In this document: in pieces, positions 1-5,576 of the stretch
Layout: the number at the start of each line of letters is the position of its first letter
Numbering within the stretch: position 1 is the first letter of the stretch
Source of the DNA: Kordiimonadaceae bacterium
Lineage (GTDB): Bacteria > Pseudomonadota > Alphaproteobacteria > Sphingomonadales > Kordiimonadaceae
Length of the DNA stretch: 5,576 nt
Assembly (NCBI GenBank): GCA_016763495.1
Contig: JAESTR010000035.1
Span: 1 to 5,576, forward strand
Direction of reading: 5' to 3'
Notes under the pieces: model-generated
The model's database searches: none
Told to the model about the DNA's origin: nothing
The model's input: the letters and a program-made list of their open reading frames with translations, nothing else
Position numbers and translations under genes: made by a program

Positions 1-608
1 CGCTGCACCATTTCAGACTGGTGGAATTTCATATTATCGCGCAGATAGTCAAAACCTAACTCGTTGTTCGTTGTATAGGTAATGTCTGCACCGTAGGCTT
101 CACGGCGCTCTTCGTCTGATTTCCCCGGTACAATCACACCTGTTGTAAGGCCGAGGAAGCTATAAATTTGGCTCATCCATTCAGCGTCACGTTCGGCCAA
201 ATAGTCATTCACTGTTATAACATGCACACCTTTGCCGGGTAGAGCGTTCAGGTATGCAGCCAGCGTTGCAACAAGGGTTTTACCCTCCCCGGTTTTCATT
301 TCAGCAATGCTGCTATCGTTTAGCACCATGCCGCCAATAAGCTGCACATCATAATGGCGCAGGCCAATGGCGCGTTTTGAAGCTTCGCGGACAACGGCAA
401 AAGCTTCAACAAGCAGGGACTCTAAAGTTTCGTCTTTATCCAGGCGGTCACGGAATTCTTGGGTCTTGGCTTTCAGTGCATCGTCAGAGAGCTTTTCAAT
501 TTCTGGCTCAAGAGCATTGATAGCATCTACTGTTGGTTGCAGCTTGCTAAGATATCGCTCATTAGCTGAGCCAAACATCTTTTTAACGATTTTACCAAGT
601 CCAAGCAT
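1..608 (-). CDS. secA: Preprotein translocase ATPase SecA, N-terminal part (gene cut by window edge)
   Basis: SecA is the cytosolic/peripheral-membrane ATPase motor that pushes unfolded preproteins through SecYEG. About 202 codons are visible; the remainder lies beyond the left edge. The protein begins [18 protein letters not shown], the standard SecA start. It shows the Q-motif region [14 protein letters not shown] (residues 83-96, conserved Gln at 89), the Walker A motif MKTGEGKT (residues 104-111, Lys110), the [16 protein letters not shown] segment (129-144) and [17 protein letters not shown] (177-193), all in the order and spacing of nucleotide-binding domain 1. The DEVD Walker B box would follow just outside the window. 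The ATG at 608-606 is preceded by only a weak GGGA Shine-Dalgarno, but the match to family N-termini makes the start secure. It is divergent from argJ. Identification is near certain; nothing broken is seen in the visible part. Confidence 0.98.
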   Translation of the reverse strand, partial: MLGLGKIVKKMFGSANERYLSKLQPTVDAINALEPEIEKLSDDALKAKTQEFRDRLDKDETLESLLVEAFAVVREASKRAIGLRHYDVQLIGGMVLNDSSIAEMKTGEGKTLVATLAAYLNALPGKGVHVITVNDYLAERDAEWMSQIYSFLGLTTGVIVPGKSDEERREAYGADITYTTNNELGFDYLRDNMKFHQSEMVQ

Positions 609-670
609 AGGTATTTTCCCGGTCCGCCCCTGCGCCCCATAATTAGGTGGTGAGGGCTGATATTTTTTAC

Positions 671-700
671 TTTGGCTTTCCACCAAAACTTTGGGAAAGC
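671..700 (-). promoter_or_regulatory. Inverted repeats in the presumed secA leader
   Basis: GCTTTCC (675-681) is the exact reverse complement of GGAAAGC (694-700), giving a 7-bp stem with a 12-base loop. TTTGG (671-675) pairs with CCAAA (683-687), and the same CCAAA can also pair with TTTGG at 690-694, so the pairings compete. On the minus strand this lies 60-90 bases upstream of the secA start and is followed by an A-rich, not T-rich, stretch, so it is not a classic terminator for secA-direction transcription. It may be a leader structure or a chance feature. Confidence 0.25.
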
Positions 701-755
701 TCTTAACATTATTTGCCGGTATATATAAACTAAATCGACAGTGGAATGAGAGGCA

Positions 756-784
756 CAGATAAGTGTCACATAGGGCTCTGTCAA
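756..784 (-). promoter_or_regulatory. Candidate sigma-70-type promoter for secA
   Basis: On the minus strand a perfect -35 hexamer TTGACA (784-779) is followed after exactly 17 bases by TATCTG (761-756), which matches the -10 consensus at three of six positions including the leading TAT. Transcription would start near 748 and give secA a leader of about 140 nucleotides. The perfect -35 box with ideal spacing and its placement upstream of secA support it; the poor -10 box and the chance frequency of such matches keep confidence low. Confidence 0.3.
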
Positions 785-974
785 CCTAACAGCAGCAAAC
801 TTTGCATCAAACATTGTTTATATTTGGGTTTATATATGGGAATGCGCTTGAAGCTGATGCATTATAAAGGCATTATCCGCGCCGCTACGTGTTGTTCCGG
901 GTCCGGTATGGTTAAAAATGTTGCAAGTTTAAGGGTGTGTAGCGCCCATGTGTATTTTAAGATTGAGCTTTAGT

Positions 975-2213
975 ATGTCTGAGTTGCCTATTTCACCGTT
1001 AGCGCCCGCTAGTTTTCCAAACATGTCGCCTGTAGCAGGTGTTGAGTTTGGAGCCGTCGCTGCTGGATTGAAATATAAAGGACGGCCAGATTTATTCATG
1101 GCTGTTTTTCCTAAAGGCACGGCTGCGGCAGGTGTGTTTACAAAGTCAAAAATGCCAGCCGCGCCAGTGGATTGGTCAAAAGCAGCTCTTGGTGAAACGG
1201 GCGGACGTATCCGGTGTTTGCTGGTTAATGCGGGCAATGCCAACGCTTTCACAGGTTCAAAGGGTAAAAAGGCAGCTGAAAAAAGCGCAAAAATTGCCGC
1301 TGATGTTGTTGGCTGCGCACCGGAAGAAGTGGTACTTGCTTCTACCGGCGTTATTGGTGAACCCCTGAATGTGAGTAGTTTTAAAAAATACCTGCCACGT
1401 ATTTATGCAGGGCTTTCTGGCGCGCTTTGGAAAGATGCGGCCACAGCCACTTCAACCACTGACACATTCCCAAAAGGTTGTAGTAAAGTGGCTGATATTG
1501 CAGGCCGCCCTATTACCATTACGGGCATTGCAAAAGGCTCAGGCATGATAGCGCCAGATATGGCCACCATGCTGGGTTTTGTCTTCACCAATGCATCCGT
1601 AACGCCAGAGTGCCTGCAAGCGATTCTGTTAGAGGCGACGGACAAAAGCTTTAATGCCACGACAGTGGATGGTGATACATCAACGAATGACACGGTGTAT
1701 GCTTTTGCGACCGGTAACGGTAATGATATCATAGATGACATCGCAGATCCGCGCCTTGATGAGTTCAAACGCCAGTTTACTGATGTAATGATTAATTTAG
1801 CGCAACAAGTGGTACGGGACGGCGAAGGTGCGAGCAAATTTATTGAAGTGACCATTGAAGGCGCTGAAGATGACGCCGCCGCCAAACGCATTGCTCTGAC
1901 TGTTGCCAATAGTCCGCTCGTAAAAACAGCTGTAGCGGGTGAAGACGCGAATTGGGGCCGCGTGGTGATGGCGATTGGCCGCGCAGGCGAAGCCGCTGAC
2001 CGCGATAAATTACAAATTTGGATCGGTGATCAGCAGGTGGCTGTTAACGGCATGGTCTCTAGCAAGTACAGCGAAGAAGATGCCAGCGCTTATATGAAGA
2101 ATACTAACATCAATATTCGGGCCCATGTAGGTATCAGCGACGGCCGTGCCACAGTCTGGACATGTGATTTGACCCACGGGTACATCAGCATCAATGCCGA
2201 TTACCGTAGTTAG
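975..2213 (+). CDS. argJ: Arginine biosynthesis bifunctional protein ArgJ (glutamate N-acetyltransferase / ornithine acetyltransferase)
   Basis: ArgJ moves the acetyl group from N-acetylornithine to glutamate, closing the cyclic arginine pathway in the cytoplasm; some members also use acetyl-CoA to make N-acetylglutamate. The precursor cleaves itself between Ala and Thr in the motif MATMLGF. Here the nucleophile is Thr198 (codon at 1566-1568), within KGSGMIAPDMATMLGF, giving an alpha chain of about 197 residues and a beta chain of about 215. Other family marks are VNAGNANAFTG (residues 84-94), ASTGVIGE (122-129, oxyanion Thr-Gly), EDANWGRVVMAIGR near the C-terminus, and the typical ending NADYRS. 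At 412 residues the protein is full length. I chose the ATG at 975 because family proteins begin close to SPLAPASFPNM. An in-frame ATG at 948 has a better ribosome site (AAGGGTG, 931-937) and would add nine residues. Whether this copy is bifunctional cannot be read from sequence. Confidence 0.97.
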   Translation: MSELPISPLAPASFPNMSPVAGVEFGAVAAGLKYKGRPDLFMAVFPKGTAAAGVFTKSKMPAAPVDWSKAALGETGGRIRCLLVNAGNANAFTGSKGKKAAEKSAKIAADVVGCAPEEVVLASTGVIGEPLNVSSFKKYLPRIYAGLSGALWKDAATATSTTDTFPKGCSKVADIAGRPITITGIAKGSGMIAPDMATMLGFVFTNASVTPECLQAILLEATDKSFNATTVDGDTSTNDTVYAFATGNGNDIIDDIADPRLDEFKRQFTDVMINLAQQVVRDGEGASKFIEVTIEGAEDDAAAKRIALTVANSPLVKTAVAGEDANWGRVVMAIGRAGEAADRDKLQIWIGDQQVAVNGMVSSKYSEEDASAYMKNTNINIRAHVGISDGRATVWTCDLTHGYISINADYRS

Positions 2214-2262
2214 GCGGTCTATTCTACTTTAGGTTTCCATGCTTGGCCCTTTTAGACACGTT

Positions 2263-2290
2263 AAAAATGCCATAGCGCAATGGCTTTTTC
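2263..2290 (+). terminator. Probable intrinsic terminator after argJ
   Basis: GCCAT (2269-2273) pairs with ATGGC (2280-2284) around a 6-base loop. The stem is flanked by AAAAA (2263-2267) on the left and TTTTT (2285-2289) on the right, so the pairing can extend past a one-base bulge. The T-run directly after the stem is the classic Rho-independent layout. It lies about 50 bases after the argJ stop. The five-pair core is short, hence moderate confidence. Confidence 0.6.
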
Positions 2291-2381
2291 TTACGTTCCA
2301 TAGGCCTAGGATAAATTTGCCTGTATGAGCACCGGGAGCGCGCTTTGGTTGGGCCAAATTTGCCGTGAGGGCTCAGTATTT

Positions 2382-2398
2382 ATCTGTAAACATCTGTA
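2382..2398 (+). repeat. Short direct repeat ATCTGTA upstream of the small gene
   Basis: The 7-mer ATCTGTA occurs twice, at 2382-2388 and 2392-2398, exactly 10 bases apart, which is about one helical turn. It lies about 85 bases upstream of the next gene's start, in the area where a promoter or operator would be expected. A GAAAATTTTC palindrome follows at 2407-2416. No regulator is known to me for this site, and chance is possible. Confidence 0.25.
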
Positions 2399-2470
2399 TC
2401 TAAAGTGAAAATTTTCTGGCACGCCATTCGCATATGTTTAACCGGTGGGGAACAGTGTTGAAACAGTGCC

Positions 2471-2474
2471 GGAG
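2471..2474 (+). promoter_or_regulatory. Ribosome binding site fixing the start of the small gene
   Basis: GGAG followed by six bases and ATG at 2481 decides for a 78-residue product over the 90-residue frame that begins at GTG 2445. Confidence 0.65.
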
Positions 2475-2480
2475 ATATTT

Positions 2481-2717
2481 ATGCCCAAAGTAAACTTGGA
2501 AATACAGATGAAGTTCCTAACGGAGCTGGACGAAGCTCTTACAGATGCCCTTGGTCGTTATGCAAGTGATGGCGCTGAAAAGCTGGCTGAACTTGAATAT
2601 ATGAAAAAAGAAGTTGTGCGTGCACAGCGCATTATAACAGAGCGCATCACAACTGAAGGCGCTGCCAATGAAGGGCCATACCCAAAAGAGGCATACCGCG
2701 AGGCAGCCTACACGTAA
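2481..2717 (+). CDS. Small hypothetical protein, charged and probably helical (78 residues)
   Basis: I do not recognise this gene. The ATG at 2481 is preceded by GGAG (2471-2474) with six bases of spacing, the clearest ribosome binding site in the window; an in-frame GTG at 2445 is less likely as the start. The protein starts MPKVNLEIQMKFLTELDEAL and is rich in Glu, Lys, Ala and Leu through residue 60, with a heptad-like spread of hydrophobic residues, suggesting one long helix or a short coiled coil. It then ends in a flexible tail with GPYPKEAYREAAYT. There is no signal peptide, membrane segment or Cys cluster, so it is probably cytosolic. It is flanked by terminators on both sides (2263-2290 and 2806-2846), so it appears to be its own transcription unit. 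Codon use looks like that of its neighbours. It is likely a real gene; its function is unknown. Confidence 0.75.
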   Translation: MPKVNLEIQMKFLTELDEALTDALGRYASDGAEKLAELEYMKKEVVRAQRIITERITTEGAANEGPYPKEAYREAAYT

Positions 2718-2805
2718 TCCCTGATTGGCTGGGGGGCTAATTTGGTTAATTGATTCGGGCCTAGTGTAATACGACTATTGCCCGCGGGCGTTTGCTCTGG
2801 CGCTT

Positions 2806-2847
2806 AAAAGGCATCCCTATGTTTGGGTACATAGGGATGCCTTTTTC
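2806..2847 (+). terminator. Strong intrinsic terminator (17-bp perfect hairpin)
   Basis: Bases 2806-2822 and 2829-2845 are exact reverse complements: a 17-bp perfect stem with core GGCATCCCTATGT, a 6-base loop (TTGGGT) and the T-run 2842-2846. The left arm begins with AAAA, so the element could also stop transcription coming from the right. It lies about 90 bases after the small gene and about 130 bases before mutT, which therefore needs its own promoter. Confidence 0.9.
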
Positions 2848-2976
2848 TTGTTTGGCGCAGCTTCTTTGCCCACCAAAGCTCTAGCTAAATTTGCAGCTTT
2901 TCATGCGGCGCCTATGCGGATAGCATGCGCTTCGGTTCGTGCGGTTAACCCATGGTCCTCACCCTGACACATAATA
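2848..2976 (+). other. Leader region of the mutT unit, no clear promoter
   Basis: This stretch lies between the strong terminator and the mutT start and should hold the promoter of the two-gene unit. I see no convincing -35/-10 pair. There is an imperfect inverted repeat around 2860-2880 (CTTTG, then CAAAG after five bases) and no good Shine-Dalgarno before the ATG at 2977. Confidence 0.4.
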
Positions 2977-3432
2977 ATGGATGCTGCCGTGATAGATGAA
3001 TGCCCTGAACCAAACGTGCGCATAGGCGCTGGCCTTAAAACTGTTTTCGTTTCTGCCATCGCGCTGATTGATAGGGATGGTCGTGTGCTTATCGCCCAGC
3101 GGCCAGAAGGTAAATCCATGGCGGGCATGTGGGAATTTCCTGGTGGTAAGGTTGAAGAAGGTGAGTTGCCTGAAGAGGCCCTCATTAGGGAATGTAAAGA
3201 AGAGCTGGATATTGATATTACAGCCGCCTGCCTCGCGCCCTTTGCCTTCGCATCCCATTCTTATGAAAAATTCCACTTGCTGATGCCTTTGTTTGTATGC
3301 CGTAAATGGGAGGGCGTGGTGCAGGGAATGGAAGGCCAGCAAACAAAATGGGTGAAAATCCCTGATCTAGGCGCGTATGAGATGCCGGCAGCTGACGGCC
3401 CGCTTGTGGCGATGCTGCGGGACTTTTTTTGA
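2977..3432 (+). CDS. mutT: MutT-type Nudix hydrolase (probable 8-oxo-dGTP diphosphatase)
   Basis: MutT-like enzymes hydrolyse oxidised nucleoside triphosphates such as 8-oxo-dGTP to the monophosphate, keeping damaged nucleotides out of DNA. The 151-residue protein has QRPEGKSMAGMWEFPGGKVEEGE (residues 41-63) leading into a Nudix box (57-79): Gly57, Glu63, Arg71-Glu72 and the metal-binding Glu75-Glu76 are in place. The Gly normally near the box end is Asp78 (EELDI instead of EELGI). Downstream FASHSYEKFHLLMPLFVCRKWEG and the ending with MPAADGPLVAML are typical of the alphaproteobacterial MutT clade. The N-terminus is about 20 residues longer than usual. The ATG at 2977 has no ribosome site, and GTG at 2989, with GGA seven bases upstream, is a fair alternative start. 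It overlaps the next gene by four bases. The substrate is inferred from the family. Confidence 0.9.
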   Translation: MDAAVIDECPEPNVRIGAGLKTVFVSAIALIDRDGRVLIAQRPEGKSMAGMWEFPGGKVEEGELPEEALIRECKEELDIDITAACLAPFAFASHSYEKFHLLMPLFVCRKWEGVVQGMEGQQTKWVKIPDLGAYEMPAADGPLVAMLRDFF

Positions 3433-3992
3433 TTAATCAAACTATCAAACAGACTATTGAGATTTTGATCCGCACTGATGCGCGTGCCCTTCAGCAGCTG
3501 AAACTGGTGGCTGATATAGGCCCAAAAGCCAGTTTTATTGCCGCGGGCTTTGTGCGTAACCGAGTGTGGGATGCTCTGTATGACCCTAAACCGGTAGCTG
3601 CGGAAGCAGATGTTGATGTGGTCTATTTTTGCCAGAACGATGTGAGCCCCGAGTGCGACTATGCTTATGAGGCAGACCTGGAAGCGGCGGACCCAAATAC
3701 TGACTGGCAGGTGAGAAACCAAGCACGCATGCATGACTTTGGCGGCCATGAACCATTTGTTTCGCTCGATAATGCGCTGATGTACTGGCCAGAAACAGCG
3801 ACCAGTGTTGGTGTTCGGTTACATGAAACCCGTGAAAATGAGTTCGTTGCCCCTTTTGGTTTTGATGATCTGCAAAACCACATTCTGCGCATCGCACCAG
3901 CCATGAAGGCGAAAAACCCGCAAGGCTTTGATGTGCGCTTAAAAGCTAAAGGTTGGCTAAAGCGCTGGCCGCGATTGAGGGTTATTCGCTAG
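3429..3992 (+). CDS. Nucleotidyltransferase-like family protein (DUF925 type)
   Basis: This 187-residue protein resembles the DUF925/PF06042 family, placed with nucleotidyltransferase folds; its substrate is not established. Visible marks, in order: IAAGFVRNRVWD (residues 38-48, the Gly-x-x-Arg-Asn element), the acidic ADVDVVYF (60-67, Asp61 and Asp63 as likely metal ligands), DWQVRNQARMH (92-102), YWPETATSVGVRL (119-131), APFGFDDLQNHILR (141-154) and a basic tail WLKRWPRLRVIR. The length is normal for the family. The start is TTG at 3429, overlapping the mutT TGA stop by four bases (TTGA), with a weak GGGA six bases upstream; a nearby alternative start would change only the first few residues. 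The overlap implies translational coupling with mutT. The family call is from recognised motifs; function is open. Confidence 0.85.
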   Translation: MINQTIKQTIEILIRTDARALQQLKLVADIGPKASFIAAGFVRNRVWDALYDPKPVAAEADVDVVYFCQNDVSPECDYAYEADLEAADPNTDWQVRNQARMHDFGGHEPFVSLDNALMYWPETATSVGVRLHETRENEFVAPFGFDDLQNHILRIAPAMKAKNPQGFDVRLKAKGWLKRWPRLRVIR

Positions 3993-4022
3993 GTCGCGCT
4001 TCCAGTCCGTCAATAGCAGTGT

Positions 4023-4859
4023 TTATCTATCATTTTTTGCCGGGGCGGTTGCTTTCAGGGCGGCCTCGAGCCGCATCGTGGCGCTGCCTGGCTTTAAGGG
4101 TTTCTGCTGGCTTTTGTGCGGATGCCAACCTACCATATAAAGCACTTGGAATGTAGCACGGATGCGACCATCTGGGTTGGAATAGTCGCGCTGATAAATC
4201 TCACACGCACGCATTAATACATCACGCCGCAGGGTGGTTTTAGGCCGGTCAATATGTGCATTTGCTTCGCCCATAGCGCGGAGCTCTCTCATCAATTTAA
4301 GCGGGTGCTCATAGGTGGCAGTAAGCGTGTCAGTATCGGCAACCGGTAGGGTAAAACCAGCACGTTGTAGTAGGCTGCCCATGTCTTTTACTTCTGCAAA
4401 GGGAATGATGCGCGCATGGGCGCCGCCGGTGATCTCTGCTTCGGCCGCCAACAGCGAATGCCGGAGTTCAGTGAGTGTATTACCGCCGAGCATTGAGCCG
4501 ATAAACATGCCATCTGGCTTCAGTGTGCGGTTGATTTGCACCAGCAGGCCGGGCAAGTCGTTCACCCAGTGCATATTCAGGTTTGAGACAATAAGGTCGT
4601 GGCTGTCTGGCTTGGCAGCGATTGGCGCGTCACTTATTGGTATGGATGCTCCTGAATTCTGCCATCCGGATAATCGGCCATAATCACTGCCAATATCTAG
4701 CGGGGCGGTAAATGTACGGTTGATATCGAGCAGTCGGTCCTGCAGCCTATCGGCGATTTCCTGCCGCAAAAAATCCCCGTCTGTTCCCATGCGTCTGCCG
4801 CGCGCTTTGTTACGCAGCATGCTCGTGGTATCAAAAATAAAGGCCGGGTTCGTGCTCAT
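4023..4859 (-). CDS. NDUFAF5-like SAM-dependent methyltransferase-fold protein (BioC-related)
   Basis: The protein closely resembles NDUFAF5, the mitochondrial complex I assembly factor that hydroxylates an arginine of the NDUFS7 subunit; bacterial relatives are often labelled methyltransferase or BioC-like. With the ATG at 4859 it has 278 residues. Family marks are IFDTTSMLRNKARG near the N-terminus, LDIGSDYG (SAM motif I, about residues 54-61), DLIVSNLNMHWVNDLPG (88-104), LKPDGMFIGSMLGG followed by NTLTELRHSLLAAEAE, VKDMGSLLQRAGF, MRELRAMGEANA and the tail GWHPHKSQQKPLKPGSA. The stretch between motif I and DLIVSN is about 25 residues shorter than in human NDUFAF5. A TTG at 4871 with GGTGA upstream is an alternative start, adding four residues. 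The gene converges on the mutT pair. Complex I maturation is inferred by homology; biotin synthesis (BioC) seems less likely. Confidence 0.85.
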   Translation of the reverse strand: MSTNPAFIFDTTSMLRNKARGRRMGTDGDFLRQEIADRLQDRLLDINRTFTAPLDIGSDYGRLSGWQNSGASIPISDAPIAAKPDSHDLIVSNLNMHWVNDLPGLLVQINRTLKPDGMFIGSMLGGNTLTELRHSLLAAEAEITGGAHARIIPFAEVKDMGSLLQRAGFTLPVADTDTLTATYEHPLKLMRELRAMGEANAHIDRPKTTLRRDVLMRACEIYQRDYSNPDGRIRATFQVLYMVGWHPHKSQQKPLKPGSATMRLEAALKATAPAKNDR

Positions 4860-4951
4860 TGTAACGTCCAAACAGTTTCACCGCTGCTCGCTAAGAGCAA
4901 CGATGCGTTTTACCCTGTGTGAGCGAGAAAGATCAATAGATACCCATAAGC

Positions 4952-5576
4952 TTAGGGCATAAGTGTCGCTACTTTTTCAATTGTAGCGGGGGCTCGTACC
5001 GTCACATCGTTGGTTTTTGGGTCAATTTTCAGCTTATTCAAATTACTGTGCAGCACATACAAACCACCGTCAGCAATAGTGCCAGTAGTCACATAGTCAT
5101 CAGGGAAGCTTTTTTTGAGGGTTACTGTTGCGGTTACCCATGCATCAGTTGTTTTGACCAAAAACATGCCATTAGAATCGCTGTTGGCAATGAGGGCTAA
5201 GGAATTTTTGTCGAGCAATACAAGTCCGTCTGATGCTTTAATCTGTTCAGACAGATCTATGGTTTCGAAGGCCTCAGGCTTGTCTAATGGGACCTTAAAC
5301 ATGGTGCCGGTGTTTTTCTTTACAGTTATCAGGTAGCCGTCCGGGTGGTACAGGATGCCGTTCAAGTTAATGCCCTTACCTTCAAAGTGCTCGCTCCGCA
5401 GGAAAATCGAGGCGTTGCCATTTGTATCCACTTTATAAATAATAGGCGAAAGGCTGTCCGTCACATAAGCGTTGCCTGCTGGGTCAATGGCGATGGCGTT
5501 AGCCAAATGGCCGCCATCTGGTAGCAAGCTACTTAATTCCACGTTATGAAGTTTTTTACCGCTAGATAGCTCGTAA
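4952..5576 (-). CDS. SMP-30/gluconolactonase-like beta-propeller protein, C-terminal part (gene cut by window edge)
   Basis: The frame is open to the right edge, so the true start is outside the window; a GTG at 5542 lies inside the frame but is not needed as a start. The visible 207 residues show at least four propeller-type repeats spaced about 45 residues apart: ANAIAIDPAGNAYVTDS (25-41), LNGILYHPDGYLITVKKN (71-88), SDGLVLLDKNSLALIANS (115-132) and VTTGTIADGGLYVLHSN (162-178). This is the pattern of SMP-30/gluconolactonase or NHL-type propellers, which bind a divalent metal and act on lactones or serve as binding scaffolds. Asn72 and Asp116 of the fragment may correspond to the family's metal ligands, an inference by position. 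Any signal peptide would be beyond the edge. The substrate is unknown. It ends 92 bases upstream of the NDUFAF5-like start, on the same strand, so co-transcription is possible. Confidence 0.75.
   Translation of the reverse strand, partial: YELSSGKKLHNVELSSLLPDGGHLANAIAIDPAGNAYVTDSLSPIIYKVDTNGNASIFLRSEHFEGKGINLNGILYHPDGYLITVKKNTGTMFKVPLDKPEAFETIDLSEQIKASDGLVLLDKNSLALIANSDSNGMFLVKTTDAWVTATVTLKKSFPDDYVTTGTIADGGLYVLHSNLNKLKIDPKTNDVTVRAPATIEKVATLMP

Larger units (their letters stand above)
609..974. other. Divergent intergenic region between secA and argJ
   Basis: This 366-base stretch separates two genes that point away from each other, so it should carry both promoters. What can be seen: a TTGACA promoter candidate for secA near 756-784; inverted repeats in the likely secA leader (671-700); a 10-bp AT-rich mirrored element (721-730 and 828-837); and a weak argJ promoter candidate, TTGAAG (848-853), 17 bases, CATTAT (871-876). 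No arginine-operator-like palindrome is obvious. A 75-codon open frame on the plus strand (746-973) has no usable ribosome binding site and a Cys-rich, unfamiliar translation, so I do not call it a gene. Related genomes often have a peptidyl-prolyl isomerase gene here; none is detectable. Confidence 0.6.

Noticed and set aside
746..973. 75-codon plus-strand open frame in the secA-argJ gap
   Set aside because: No usable ribosome binding site, Cys-rich unfamiliar translation, and it overlaps the probable promoter region of both flanking genes.
1403..1909. 168-codon minus-strand open frame inside argJ
   Set aside because: It is antisense to a clearly real gene, and its translation has low-complexity Ser/Ala/Val character with no recognisable motif.
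2766..2775. TAATACGACT, identical to the first ten bases of the T7 phage promoter
   Set aside because: The match stops after ten bases (ATTG follows instead of CACTATAG), and there is no phage context; treated as chance.
2780..2789. Palindrome GCCCGCGGGC
   Set aside because: Single short GC palindrome with no partner copy or neighbouring motif; not enough for a binding-site call.
3993..4022. Possible terminator between the convergent DUF925-type and NDUFAF5-like genes
   Set aside because: The 30-base gap has no hairpin followed by a T-run that I can draw with confidence.
4885..4899. Short inverted repeat TGCTC / GAGCA upstream of the NDUFAF5-like gene
   Set aside because: The five-pair stem has no following T-run on either strand, so it does not support a terminator between the two minus-strand genes.

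Overview
The window looks like ordinary chromosomal sequence of an alphaproteobacterium of moderate G+C (about half, judged by eye). The evidence is the gene set: an alphaproteobacterial-type SecA N-terminus, an ArgJ ending in NADYRS, a MutT-type Nudix protein of the alphaproteobacterial clade, and a close relative of the mitochondrial complex I assembly factor NDUFAF5. A marine lineage such as Kordiimonadales is possible but cannot be fixed from this sequence alone.

Layout. At the left edge, secA (minus strand) is cut off after about 202 codons. A 366-base divergent intergenic region separates it from argJ (plus strand). argJ is followed by a small terminator-like hairpin and then a 78-codon gene of unknown function with its own good ribosome binding site. 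A perfect 17-bp inverted repeat followed by a T-run closes that unit. Next comes a tight two-gene unit on the plus strand: a MutT-like Nudix hydrolase and a DUF925-type nucleotidyltransferase-like protein, whose TTG start overlaps the mutT stop. Converging on this pair from the right are an NDUFAF5/BioC-like methyltransferase-fold gene and, upstream of it on the minus strand, the 3' two-thirds or so of an SMP-30/gluconolactonase-like beta-propeller gene that runs off the right edge.

How the genes fit together. The block secA / argJ / mutT / NDUFAF5-like gene is a recurring alphaproteobacterial neighbourhood of housekeeping functions: protein export, arginine biosynthesis, nucleotide-pool sanitation and probable respiratory complex I maturation. 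The genes are neighbours rather than one pathway. Two partners I would expect from related genomes are not here: a parvulin-type peptidyl-prolyl isomerase between secA and argJ, and comF next to the methyltransferase-like gene.

I found no mobile element, CRISPR array, tRNA, rRNA or defence system. The points most worth a second look are the shortened SAM-binding core of the NDUFAF5-like protein, the orphan 78-residue protein between two terminators, and structured or mirrored elements in the secA-argJ divergent region.
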